Below are positions 1-7,766 of a stretch of 27,792 bases of DNA, in pieces. Position numbers and translations under genes: made by a program. The notes beneath the pieces are model-generated. The model was not told the DNA's origin, ran no database searches, and saw only the letters and a program-made list of their open reading frames with translations. The DNA is from Spirochaetae bacterium HGW-Spirochaetae-7 (GTDB lineage Bacteria; Spirochaetota; Spirochaetia; Treponematales; UBA12059): NCBI GenBank assembly GCA_002839245.1, contig PGXR01000006.1, positions 1 to 27,792 on the forward strand. The letters run 5' to 3'. Within the stretch, counting starts at the first letter, position 1, and every line of letters starts with the position of its first letter.

Positions 1-1
1 A

Positions 2-289
2 GCCTTCAGCGTGCAAGGCAGGCCCCAGTACATCAACGTCAAGGCGTTCGGCAACCTGGTCAACCGCGTGCTGCCGGTAAAGATACGCGGCGACGGGATC
101 CTGCATACCGTGCTGTCGTCGCGCTACATGTTCGCGATGGCTGCCGAGGAATACCGTGCCAATGGCGACCTGCTCTCCGGCTACGGCATCAAGCTGATAC
201 CGCAATTCTCCGGCACCGGCTACAACGACAGCGTGAGGATTTTCTCCGACTACGGCTCCAGGCTCTACGTGGTGTCGGCGCTGCCGTGA
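2..289 (+). CDS. C-terminal part of an unidentified protein (cut by window start)
   Basis: The frame is open from base 2 to a TGA at 287-289 and continues upstream of the window, so only about 95 C-terminal residues are visible. A GTG lies at 11, but nothing marks it as a start. The visible part is a mixed, beta-rich sequence (…GYGIKLIPQFSGTGYNDSVR…) with no membrane segment and no motif I recognise. It ends 8 bases from the end of the convergent beta-galactosidase gene, with no clear terminator between them. The G/C-rich third positions match the neighbouring genes, which supports it being coding. Function unknown. Confidence 0.6.
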   Translation, partial: AFSVQGRPQYINVKAFGNLVNRVLPVKIRGDGILHTVLSSRYMFAMAAEEYRANGDLLSGYGIKLIPQFSGTGYNDSVRIFSDYGSRLYVVSALP

Positions 290-297
290 ACCGGATC

Positions 298-3200
298 CTA
301 GAACCCGAATGACAGCTCGAGCCGATACGCGCCTGGCCGCAGGCGGTAGCGTTCCAGCGTATCGGGGCCGCACGAGGCTGTTCCCAGGCCGCGCTGCGCG
401 ACGTCGAGGTACAGGAAGCTTTCCGCCTGGGGCTTTATCTGGTACCAGTGCTTCGCCGCCCAGAGCTGGTCCGCGCTTACGTGCGAAGCGGTGAAGTCGA
501 AGCTGTTCCCCGTTGCCGAACCATAGCCCGCGATATCCAGGGTCCGTCCGTTCGCGTCGCGCAACGACAATGCCTGCACGTCGGTGCGGTTGCCGTTTTC
601 CTGCGGAAGGATGTACGGCACGCCAAGGTCACTCACGGTGGAGCTGTAGAGGCCGACGGGCGTGCCGGTCTTTCTGTCGGAGTAACATTCCTCGGGGCCG
701 CGTCCGTACCATGAAACCTGCTCGAAGCCTGGAACCAGGGCGGTTGCCAGACCTACGCGCGGCAATTCAGGCAAGCCCGGGTCAAGGTCGAATTCGAAGG
801 ATGCCTGCGGTCCGGACGGCCTGCTGCGCCAGCGTTGTTCGAAGCTGCCTACCCTGACACCGTTTGCCGTGGCTACCGCATGTCTGGTGTGAACCACGCC
901 CTCGACCGTGCCGTCGAGGACGCGCCCTCCTTCAAGCGATTCGAGCGAGAAGACGAGGCGGTCCAGGCCCGCGTCCAGCCATTGGAGCATGGCCTTGTTC
1001 TGGTAGTAGAAGGCAAACTCCGGAATGCCGCGCAGGCTCACGAAATTCTTGAGGCCGTCATTCTCGGTCGGCGCGCGCCACAGGTTCATCTTAAGAGGTG
1101 CGGCCAGGTACTCCATGGTTCCATCGGAGAGCGAGGACAGGAAACCCTCGTCGTTGAAGCCGAGGCGCCACGCGCTCGATGCCTCCTCGTGCGCCTTGAT
1201 CCACCTGCTCCGAGGTGCGCTGACTGTCGACCCCGGGGACAGCGGTATTTGTTCCCATGCCACGCGGTGCCCGGCCGGCGCCCAGCTCGTCGCGTTGCGC
1301 CGGAAAAATTCGGTCATGAGGAAGCACTCGGCGGACGAGATCTTTTGCCTGGTCCCGTCGCTCCATGGAATCAGCAAGTCAAGGATCGCCGATGCGCCTG
1401 GAGCGAGGGCCGGCAGGTTCATGGTACCCGCGTGGATGATACGACCATCGGCCATGACGCTCCAGCGAGCCTCGATGTCCTGGGTCGTGATGAAATCATA
1501 CCGGCTCGTCACGGTGAGCAAGCCGCTCGCAGGGTCGGCGGAGCTTGCGACGATGGGCTGGAAAAGTTTGGCGCATTCCGCCAGGGCCGGCTTGACGCTT
1601 CGATCGGGAAAGACGAGCCCGTCGTTGCAGAAGTCCAGGTCGCTCGGCGCGTCTCCGAAGTCGCCCCCGTAGGCCCAGTATTCCTGGCCATCGGCTGTCT
1701 TGGCCGCAAGTCCCTGATCGACCCAATCCCAGATGTAGCCGCCCTGGAGGCCCGGGTGTTTTTCTATGGTCGCCCAGTAATCCGCCAGGCCTCCCGAGGA
1801 ATTGCCCATCGCGTGCGCATATTCGCACATGATGAAGGGGCGCGAGTCGTTCGTGGTCGTGGCCCAGGCCTCGAGCAACTCGATGGGCGGGTACATCGTC
1901 GATACGAAATCGGAGGCGTTCCTGCCGCGCTGCAACGATTCGAGCGAGTAGGGCCCCTGGCCGAACTCGTCGCGGACCGCGCCTTCATAGTGGACGGGGC
2001 GCTCCGGATCAAAAGACCGGATCCAGCCGGCCAATGCATCGTGGTTGGGGCCGTAGCCGGACTCGTTGCCGAGTGACCAGATGATTACGGACGGATGGTT
2101 CTTGTCCCGCAGCACCATGCGCGACCCACGATCGACGAAGGCGGCCAGCCACTGGGGATCCCGGCATATTTGATCGTAATAGGCGTGGGATTCGATGTTC
2201 GCCTCGTCCATCAGATACAGTCCGTACTGGTCGCAGAGCTCGTACCAGCGTTCGTCGTTGGGGTAGTGGCTGTTGCGCACCGCGTTGAAGTTGTGGCGCT
2301 TCAAGAGTTCGATGTCGCGGATCATGCCGGCCAGGTCCAGGGTCTTGCCATGGTGCTCGTCGTGTTCATGCCGATTCACGCCGCGCAGCATCACGCGCTT
2401 GCCGTTGACGAGCATGGCCATCTCTGCCATCTCCACGCGCCTGAACCCAAGGCGGCACGCCGTATGCTCCAGCTCGGTTCCGGAAGGCGAGACGAGGGTG
2501 ACGAGCGCCGTGTACAGATACGGATCTTCGGCGCTCCAGAGCCGTGGACAATCGACTGCGATAGTCAGGCGGCCATGCCAGCCGGAGATCCTGTAGCGAC
2601 CGTCGACGGTGACCGTCGCGACAGCGACCGGAGCGCTCTGTCCGTGGTCATGGAGCGATACCCTGACGGTATAATCGCCTTGCTCCGCCCTGCCCGCGGA
2701 ATTCTGTGGCATCTTGCACTGATCGCCGTAGTCGGCCGGGCCGGCGATCGGTGGCACGCGGTCGAACCCGGGATCGAAGGTGAATGCCAGGCTCGTGTCT
2801 ACAGCCAGCGTGCCGCGCTTCAGGCTTGCGTCGAGCCTGGCCCGAAGGTCCACGTCCGCAATGTAGGCATGATCGGTGGAGTACAGGTAGACAGTCCTGT
2901 AGATGCCGCCGTACCACCATTGATCCTGATCTTCTACGTAGCTGGAATCGGAGTAGCGTATCACCGAAAACGCCAGCACGTTGCGGCCCGGCACCAGATG
3001 GCGGCTCAGGTCGAACTCGCATGGCAGCCTCGTGTCCTTGCTCCAGCCCACGGACTGGCCGTTGCACCAGACCTCCAGAAAGCTCTCCGCTCCGCCTATG
3101 TGCAGCACTGTTCTGCGGCGCTGCCATTCCGGTGGCAGCGCAACATCGACCCGGTACATGCCCGTGGGGTTATGCGTGGCGGGCGGGCAGGGAGGCACAT

Positions 3201-3549
3201 TGGAGAACGGCATGATAACGTTGGTATAGTGGGGCTTGTCGTAGCCCTGCATCGTCCAGGTGCCTGGCACATCGATCTTGCCCCAGTTCGATGCATCAAA
3301 GTCAGAGGAGAAGAAATCATCGGGTCGACTCGATGGATTCTCGGCAAGGGCAAAACTCCAGCGGCCGTCGAGTTTCAGGAGCCATGGGTTGGGGTCTGCT
3401 TCGATGACCTGGGGACCGGCTTGCGCGGCTCTCAAGGCCTCGTGCGCATCGGCGTGGGGCAGGAGCGGACTTCTCATGGGGAGTCTGTGCCTGGCTGTAC
3501 ATCCCGGGTCTTCCCAGGGATCGATAGAAGATAGTGTAGATGAAGTCAC
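298..3549 (-). CDS. lacZ: Beta-galactosidase, LacZ type, glycoside hydrolase family 2
   Basis: This 1083-residue protein has the full LacZ architecture and is close to the usual length of about 1020-1050. It hydrolyses terminal beta-galactosides such as lactose, probably in the cytoplasm, since no signal peptide is visible. The order is: N-terminal jelly roll (WxxxGYDKPHYTNVIMPF region), Ig-like domain, TIM barrel beginning near NRHEHDEHHG, and a C-terminal beta-sandwich. The acid/base Glu is E496 in SLGNESGYGPNH, and the nucleophile is E576 in CEYAHAMGNSSGG. The GTG start at 3549 is kept because the segment WEDPGCTARHRLP aligns with the conserved LacZ N-terminus; a later Met would remove it. 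The start lies 2 bases after the stop of the upstream permease gene, so it is the last gene of the sugar operon and is probably translationally coupled. Confidence 0.95.
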   Translation of the reverse strand: MTSSTLSSIDPWEDPGCTARHRLPMRSPLLPHADAHEALRAAQAGPQVIEADPNPWLLKLDGRWSFALAENPSSRPDDFFSSDFDASNWGKIDVPGTWTMQGYDKPHYTNVIMPFSNVPPCPPATHNPTGMYRVDVALPPEWQRRRTVLHIGGAESFLEVWCNGQSVGWSKDTRLPCEFDLSRHLVPGRNVLAFSVIRYSDSSYVEDQDQWWYGGIYRTVYLYSTDHAYIADVDLRARLDASLKRGTLAVDTSLAFTFDPGFDRVPPIAGPADYGDQCKMPQNSAGRAEQGDYTVRVSLHDHGQSAPVAVATVTVDGRYRISGWHGRLTIAVDCPRLWSAEDPYLYTALVTLVSPSGTELEHTACRLGFRRVEMAEMAMLVNGKRVMLRGVNRHEHDEHHGKTLDLAGMIRDIELLKRHNFNAVRNSHYPNDERWYELCDQYGLYLMDEANIESHAYYDQICRDPQWLAAFVDRGSRMVLRDKNHPSVIIWSLGNESGYGPNHDALAGWIRSFDPERPVHYEGAVRDEFGQGPYSLESLQRGRNASDFVSTMYPPIELLEAWATTTNDSRPFIMCEYAHAMGNSSGGLADYWATIEKHPGLQGGYIWDWVDQGLAAKTADGQEYWAYGGDFGDAPSDLDFCNDGLVFPDRSVKPALAECAKLFQPIVASSADPASGLLTVTSRYDFITTQDIEARWSVMADGRIIHAGTMNLPALAPGASAILDLLIPWSDGTRQKISSAECFLMTEFFRRNATSWAPAGHRVAWEQIPLSPGSTVSAPRSRWIKAHEEASSAWRLGFNDEGFLSSLSDGTMEYLAAPLKMNLWRAPTENDGLKNFVSLRGIPEFAFYYQNKAMLQWLDAGLDRLVFSLESLEGGRVLDGTVEGVVHTRHAVATANGVRVGSFEQRWRSRPSGPQASFEFDLDPGLPELPRVGLATALVPGFEQVSWYGRGPEECYSDRKTGTPVGLYSSTVSDLGVPYILPQENGNRTDVQALSLRDANGRTLDIAGYGSATGNSFDFTASHVSADQLWAAKHWYQIKPQAESFLYLDVAQRGLGTASCGPDTLERYRLRPGAYRLELSFGF

Positions 3550-3551
3550 GA

Positions 3552-4403
3552 TTACCCTTTTACGGCGCCTACTGTCATGCCGCTGACAAAGTAACGCTGA
3601 AACGCCAGGAAGAAGACGAGCGGCAGTATCATCGCGATGATGGAACCCGACGCCGTCATGTTATAGTAGGAAATGAACTCCCCCTGCATGTTGGCCAGAC
3701 CCAGCGTAACGGGCTTGAGCCTGTCGCTCTGGAGCAGTACGAGCGACCACAGGAGGTCGTTCCATATCCAGGTAAACTCCAGCACCGCCAGCGCCGCGAG
3801 GCTCGGTTTGGCAAGCGGCATGATGATTTGCCAGTATATACGAAAATCGCTGGCACCGTCGATGCGGGGCGCCTCGACGAGACTGAAGGGTACCTGCCTG
3901 AAGAAGTTGCGCAGGAAGAAGGTGCAGAATCCGAGCTGGAAGGCGATATGGAACAGGATGACGCCGATGCGCGTATTCATCAGGCCAATGGAGTCGGTAA
4001 AACGGAATACCGGTATCATCAGCATCTGGAACGGAATGAGCATGCCCGCGATGAACATGACCAGGATCATCCTGTTGAGCTTGAAGCCGTAGAAGGCGAG
4101 GGCAAAAGCCGCGAGGCTCGAAAGGACCAGCGTGCCCAGCACCGAGGGTACGGTTATGAAGATGGTGTTGAGAACGTAGCGTCCCATGCCGATGCTTGAC
4201 CAGACCTTGGCATAGTTGTCGAATCGCCATGACTTCGGGAAGGCCCACATCGCTCCCGTGCCCATGATCTCGTCCATCGACTTGACCGAGGTAAAGAATG
4301 CCAGCACGAGCGGTATGAGCCAGAACGCGACGAGCGCCGTCGACAGTAGATAGAAACCCGCCTTGAGTACCCGGCGCTTTGACTTCTCGTTGAACATGTT
4401 CAT
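3552..4403 (-). CDS. Sugar ABC transporter permease, MalG/UgpE (CUT1) type
   Basis: A 283-residue inner-membrane protein of the usual length for this family, with about six hydrophobic segments, starting with one near residues 13-33. The cytoplasmic EAA loop that docks to the ATPase is visible as EAPRIDGASDFRIYWQIIMP, followed by a last pair of membrane helices and the typical end GMTVGAVKG. With the neighbouring permease it forms the membrane channel for a sugar delivered by the binding lipoprotein. It starts 13 bases after the preceding permease gene ends, and its stop is 2 bases from the lacZ start, so all are in one transcript. The beta-galactosidase next door suggests a beta-galactoside or galactose-containing oligosaccharide; this is inference from context. 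Confidence 0.93.
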   Translation of the reverse strand: MNMFNEKSKRRVLKAGFYLLSTALVAFWLIPLVLAFFTSVKSMDEIMGTGAMWAFPKSWRFDNYAKVWSSIGMGRYVLNTIFITVPSVLGTLVLSSLAAFALAFYGFKLNRMILVMFIAGMLIPFQMLMIPVFRFTDSIGLMNTRIGVILFHIAFQLGFCTFFLRNFFRQVPFSLVEAPRIDGASDFRIYWQIIMPLAKPSLAALAVLEFTWIWNDLLWSLVLLQSDRLKPVTLGLANMQGEFISYYNMTASGSIIAMILPLVFFLAFQRYFVSGMTVGAVKG

Positions 4404-4416
4404 GTGCCTCCGCGCC

Positions 4417-5310
4417 TTACAGGCCGCTTTCTTGTTCGGCCTTGAGGGTCCTGTTGATGTACACCAGGATGAATGACAGCGTTATCAGGAACTGGATGAC
4501 CGCAATGGCGGAACCGTAGCCATAGTCCTGGTACTGGAACGACGAGGTGTACATGTAGCTGGCCAGCACCTCCGCCGCCCGGGCCTTGGTGTTGGTCATC
4601 ACGTAGATGATGTCGAAGGCACGCAACGAGTCGATGATCGATATGGTTATCGAGACGATGGTCGCCGGAGCCAATACGGGCAGTATGACCCGGGTAAACC
4701 GCTGCCACCAGGAGGCACCATCGATCAGGGCCGCCTCGACCAGTTCGACCGGTACACTCTGCAGGCCCGCGAGGTACAGGATCATGATGTACGGCACCTG
4801 TCGCCAGACGCCGACGGCGACCAGCGCGCCGGTCATGAAGCGGCTGTCGCCCAGCCAAGGTCTGGCAAGATCGGAGAGGCCCGTACTTCTCAGAATCATA
4901 TTCAGAAACCCGGCATCGGGGTTGTATATCCACATCCAGATGGTACCGATGATGGCAAAGCTCAACGTCATCGGCAGATAGAACAGCGTCTTGTAGATCC
5001 GGTTGCCCTTGAAGCTGTTGTTGAACAGCATCGCTATGAAAAGGCCCAACGGAATCGGCACCAGCACGAAATACAGGAGCCAGACGAGGTTGTTCTTCAG
5101 GGCCACGAAGAATTGCTTGTCCTGGAACATGCGCGCAAAATTGTCAAAGCCTATATAGACAGTCTTGTAGAGGAGGCTGTCCCGTTTGGTAAAGGCGTAG
5201 CCGAAGCTCTGTATGATGGGAATGTAGACCCAGATCAGATAGACTGCCAAAGGCAGGGCCAGGAAACTCCAGGGCACCCACCAGCCCTTTTTGAACACAG
5301 CCTTGGTCAT
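4417..5310 (-). CDS. Sugar ABC transporter permease, MalF/UgpA (CUT1) type
   Basis: A 297-residue membrane protein with a short basic N-terminus (MTKAVFKKGWW), six predicted hydrophobic segments and the EAA loop ELVEAALIDGASWWQRFTRV. It pairs with the next permease gene. The ATG at 5310 is chosen because GGAGGGCAGGA sits directly upstream; a TTG seven codons earlier keeps the frame open but would place this ribosome site inside the gene. A 68-base gap containing a strong hairpin separates it from the binding-protein gene. No ATP-binding subunit gene lies in this operon, so a shared MsmX/UgpC-like ATPase encoded elsewhere is presumably used. Confidence 0.93.
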   Translation of the reverse strand: MTKAVFKKGWWVPWSFLALPLAVYLIWVYIPIIQSFGYAFTKRDSLLYKTVYIGFDNFARMFQDKQFFVALKNNLVWLLYFVLVPIPLGLFIAMLFNNSFKGNRIYKTLFYLPMTLSFAIIGTIWMWIYNPDAGFLNMILRSTGLSDLARPWLGDSRFMTGALVAVGVWRQVPYIMILYLAGLQSVPVELVEAALIDGASWWQRFTRVILPVLAPATIVSITISIIDSLRAFDIIYVMTNTKARAAEVLASYMYTSSFQYQDYGYGSAIAVIQFLITLSFILVYINRTLKAEQESGL

Positions 5311-5332
5311 TCCTGCCCTCCATTGGCGCAAG

Positions 5333-5369
5333 GCTGGCGGGTGGCGACGAATCGCCTGTGCCCACCAGC
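5333..5369 (-). promoter_or_regulatory. Intercistronic stem-loop between binding-protein and permease genes
   Basis: Read on the minus strand, an outer 9-pair stem GCTGGTGGG/CCCGCCAGC (one G-U pair) encloses a perfect inner hairpin GGCGA-TTCG-TCGCC. There is no T-run, so it is unlikely to be a full terminator. A structure at this position, right after a binding-protein gene and before the permeases, is known in other ABC operons to stabilise the upstream mRNA or attenuate the downstream part, so that binding protein is made in excess. That role is inferred here. Confidence 0.6.
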
Positions 5370-5378
5370 TTTGAACGC

Positions 5379-6620
5379 TTACTTCGTGTAGATCCTGACG
5401 CGTTCCTTGTCGAGGTCGGCAAGGATAGTGTCAAGGTTGGCCGGCTTGGCCATGATGTCCAGGATGGCGTTCAGGCCCTTGGCTGCCATTTCTTCCGGAG
5501 CGTCACGGTCATAGAACTGCGCCGCGAAGCTGGCGCCCTTGACCATTGCCAGGCCGCGCACGGCTTCCGGGTTGGGAGCCGGCACGTTGATGTTGGCCGC
5601 GAGCCGGCCGAGCGGATCGCAGAAGGCCTGCTGCTGTTCCTTGGTGGCCAGGAAGGCCAGGAACTTCTTGGCTGCGTCCTTGTTCTTGGCCTTGGCCGGG
5701 AGCATGAATCCGTCGGTCGGGGTGTCGACCGTGTACTTGTCGTTGCCGCCGTAGATCGGGAACGGGAAGAAGTCTATGGAGCCGCGGGTCTCGGCCGGGA
5801 CGGTGTCCATGATGAACTGTCCCATCAGGTACATGCCGGCTTTGCCTTCGGCGAGCGGCTTGACCGACTCCTGCCACGACAGCGATGTCGCGTTGTCTAT
5901 GAAGTAACCCTTCTGTGCGAGTTCGGCGATGATGCCCAGGCTTTTCTTGACCTTGGGGTCGGTGTAGGCGACCTTGCCGCCGGTCAGCTGCGCGTGGAAA
6001 TCGCCGCCGTTGACGGCGCTGTCGAGCAGGTCAAACCAGCCGCCGGTCGTCCAGGTATCCTTTGCTCCCACGGCGATCGGGGCGACGCCATTGGCCTTGA
6101 GCACTTCGCATACCTTCATGAACTCGTCCCAGGTCTTGGGCGGGGTCAGGTTGTACTTGGCGAAGACGTCCTTGTTGTAGTACACGGCCCACCAGTACCA
6201 GCTCTGCGGCATGAAGTACACCTTGCCCTGGTATGAACTGGCGACCTTGAAGGCGGCCGGGAATTCCTTGGAGATGTCTCCGCCCGGGAATACGGTGTCG
6301 ATGGGCTCAAGAAGGCCCTTCTCGGCGAACGCCTGCATCCGGTAACCGGCAAACCAGGTCACGACATCGGGCGCGGAGCTCGACGTAAGCCAGCTGGCGA
6401 GCTGTGTCTTGTACTGCTCGTGGGCAATGGTGTTGACGGTGACCTTGATGGCCGGATTTGCCTTCTGGAAGGCGTCGACGATGCCTTGGAACACCGCCTT
6501 CGGCTTCTCGTCGGACATATAGGAATTGATGATCAGTTCCTTGTCTCCGGCAGGCGCGCAGGCGCCGAGCACGACGAGCGCGATCACGGCGACGGCGAAC
6601 AACTTGATGGCTGTTTTCAT
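5379..6620 (-). CDS. Sugar ABC transporter substrate-binding lipoprotein (family 1)
   Basis: A 413-residue extracytoplasmic solute-binding protein. The N-terminus MKTAIKLF, a hydrophobic stretch and the lipobox LGAC (Cys about residue 21) give a type II lipoprotein signal. The mature part follows the family 1 pattern: an early strand ELIINSYMSDE, a hinge region, an aromatic-rich ligand area (…QSWYWWAVYYNKDVFAKY…) and a LAxxGKAGM-like segment. The ATG at 6620 is preceded by AAGGAGGAG at good spacing; the in-frame ATG 28 codons earlier lies about at the predicted transcription start and is rejected. It captures the sugar for the two permeases downstream. Ligand not determinable from sequence; the beta-galactosidase in the same operon points to beta-galactosides. 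Confidence 0.93.
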   Translation of the reverse strand: MKTAIKLFAVAVIALVVLGACAPAGDKELIINSYMSDEKPKAVFQGIVDAFQKANPAIKVTVNTIAHEQYKTQLASWLTSSSAPDVVTWFAGYRMQAFAEKGLLEPIDTVFPGGDISKEFPAAFKVASSYQGKVYFMPQSWYWWAVYYNKDVFAKYNLTPPKTWDEFMKVCEVLKANGVAPIAVGAKDTWTTGGWFDLLDSAVNGGDFHAQLTGGKVAYTDPKVKKSLGIIAELAQKGYFIDNATSLSWQESVKPLAEGKAGMYLMGQFIMDTVPAETRGSIDFFPFPIYGGNDKYTVDTPTDGFMLPAKAKNKDAAKKFLAFLATKEQQQAFCDPLGRLAANINVPAPNPEAVRGLAMVKGASFAAQFYDRDAPEEMAAKGLNAILDIMAKPANLDTILADLDKERVRIYTK

Positions 6621-6691
6621 GGATACTCCTCCTTGGCGATTGTGGATCCGGCTGGCGCGTACCGCCGGTTCATCTCTGACAACAGGAAAGC

Positions 6692-6721
6692 AGTGTAGGA
6701 GCATCCCCTATTACTTGTCAA
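6692..6721 (-). promoter_or_regulatory. Sigma-70-like promoter of the sugar uptake/lacZ operon
   Basis: On the minus strand TTGACA (6716-6721) is followed after 18 bases by TACACT (6692-6697). The first box is a perfect consensus. It lies in the 116-base gap between the AraC-type gene and the binding-protein gene, so the operon can be expressed separately from the regulator. The predicted 5' leader is about 65 bases. Confidence 0.65.
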
Positions 6722-6722
6722 C

Positions 6723-6733
6723 TGAAAGTTTCA
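6723..6733. promoter_or_regulatory. Small palindrome TGAAAGTTTCA next to the -35 box
   Basis: The 11-base sequence TGAAA-G-TTTCA has perfect arms around one base and abuts the upstream edge of the predicted -35 box. This is where a class II activator would bind, so it is a candidate site for the AraC-type regulator encoded just upstream. AraC proteins more often use direct repeats, so this remains a weak inference. Confidence 0.3.
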
Positions 6734-6736
6734 TAT

Positions 6737-7579
6737 TTACTTATTATACTCACCGAGAGGTGCCGAATGCAGGTTCCTGAAGGCGCTTGGGCTGATACCT
6801 TCCGCCTTTTTGAACACGCGGCACAGGTAATTGCTGTCGGTAAACCCGACGTCGCGGGCAATGCCGGCTATTGATAGTTCCGGCTTGGCTACAAGTAGTT
6901 CCTTGGCCTTTGAAATTCGAAAGGATGCCAGGTATTCGAATGGCCGCATGCCCAGGGCCTGCCTGAACAGCTTGCACAGGTATTGAGGAGTCACTCCGAT
7001 CACGGCCGACAGGCCGGCGATGCTGGTTGGCTCGGCGTAATGTACGCGGACGTATTGGAGCACCGGTCCCAGCTTCGCGTGACGCGGCAGCGCGTTGCGC
7101 GTCTTTGGCTCGAGCGCCACCTTCAGGGCCAGCAAGGTTTCGTACACGAGCAGCGATGTCTCGTGGTGCGCGATCGCGGAATCGATCATGGACGCATTGT
7201 AGATTTCCCGGAGCAGCGTCTTCAGGCGCCACAGGTCCGAGATGGCATAGACGCCCGAAGCCTCAAGCCCGACGGTCCGAAGCACCTCTTCGACGCCGAA
7301 GCCTCCAAAGCCCATCCAGTCGGTGACCCAGTCGCCGCTCAGGCTCCTGTACTCGTGTTCCTCGTTGGGAAGCAGGAAGAAGCCATCCCCCGGTTCTACC
7401 TCCATGCGCTTGCCTCCGACCATCAGCTCGCCGCGTCCGGACAGGCATTGGAGCCATTGGTACCAGGAATATCCCTCGGGGCGCTTGATCGCTTCCTGTG
7501 GCCAGTCATAGCCGATCGTGGCCAGGAAGAATGGCAGCCTGCGCTGGTTTTCATCCAGGGTAGTAAAAATGAACGGCAT
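6737..7579 (-). CDS. AraC-family transcriptional regulator
   Basis: A 280-residue regulator. The N-terminal half is a cupin-like sensing domain (…GYSWYQWLQCLSGRGEL…EVEPGDGFFLLPNEEHEY…). The C-terminal ~100 residues carry two helix-turn-helix units, the first around SIAGLSAVIGVTPQYLCKLF and the second around SIAGIARDVGFTDSNYLCRV, followed by the family signature ending FKKAEGISPSAFR. The start is set at 7579 because an AGGAG lies 11 bases upstream and because the earlier in-frame ATG at 7615 would lie before the predicted transcription start. It precedes and is co-oriented with the sugar operon, so it is likely the local sugar-responsive regulator, though a direct link is not shown. Confidence 0.9.
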   Translation of the reverse strand: MPFIFTTLDENQRRLPFFLATIGYDWPQEAIKRPEGYSWYQWLQCLSGRGELMVGGKRMEVEPGDGFFLLPNEEHEYRSLSGDWVTDWMGFGGFGVEEVLRTVGLEASGVYAISDLWRLKTLLREIYNASMIDSAIAHHETSLLVYETLLALKVALEPKTRNALPRHAKLGPVLQYVRVHYAEPTSIAGLSAVIGVTPQYLCKLFRQALGMRPFEYLASFRISKAKELLVAKPELSIAGIARDVGFTDSNYLCRVFKKAEGISPSAFRNLHSAPLGEYNK

Positions 7580-7615
7580 GTTCCACGTCGCTCCTGATAT
7601 CAACAAGATATTCAT

Positions 7616-7643
7616 ATTGTACTAATAATCTTAGAAAATGCAA
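7616..7643 (-). promoter_or_regulatory. Promoter of the AraC-type regulator gene
   Basis: Minus-strand TTGCAT (7638-7643), 16-base spacer, TACAAT (7616-7621), in a locally AT-rich stretch. Transcription would begin about 7609, just inside the region that the longest reading frame would treat as coding; this supports the ATG at 7579. Confidence 0.6.
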
Positions 7644-7669
7644 GAGAATTTGGATAACTGCCGAGCATG

Positions 7670-7752
7670 GCGCTCCGACCCGTGCATTTTCGCGGGGAGC
7701 GCTTCAGGTTTCTTGAATGATCCCGCCTGATGGCAGCTGTCGCCATCGGGCG
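7670..7752. terminator. Two hairpins after the VWA-FHA gene (possible terminator region)
   Basis: Two inverted repeats lie between the end of the signalling island and the AraC promoter. One is 7724-7752, a 10-pair stem with one mismatch and a 7-base loop (GATGGC/GCCATC core). The other is 7670-7702, GCGCTCC/GGAGCGC around 19 bases. Neither is followed by a T-run on the minus strand, so intrinsic termination is uncertain; they may be RNA-end structures. Confidence 0.3.
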
Positions 7753-7766
7753 CTGACTTTCCGTGC

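Noticed and set aside
2095..3534. Long plus-strand open frame of 479 codons opposite lacZ
   Set aside because: It lies entirely antisense to a protein with all LacZ motifs; high GC at third positions opens such mirror frames. No recognisable domain.
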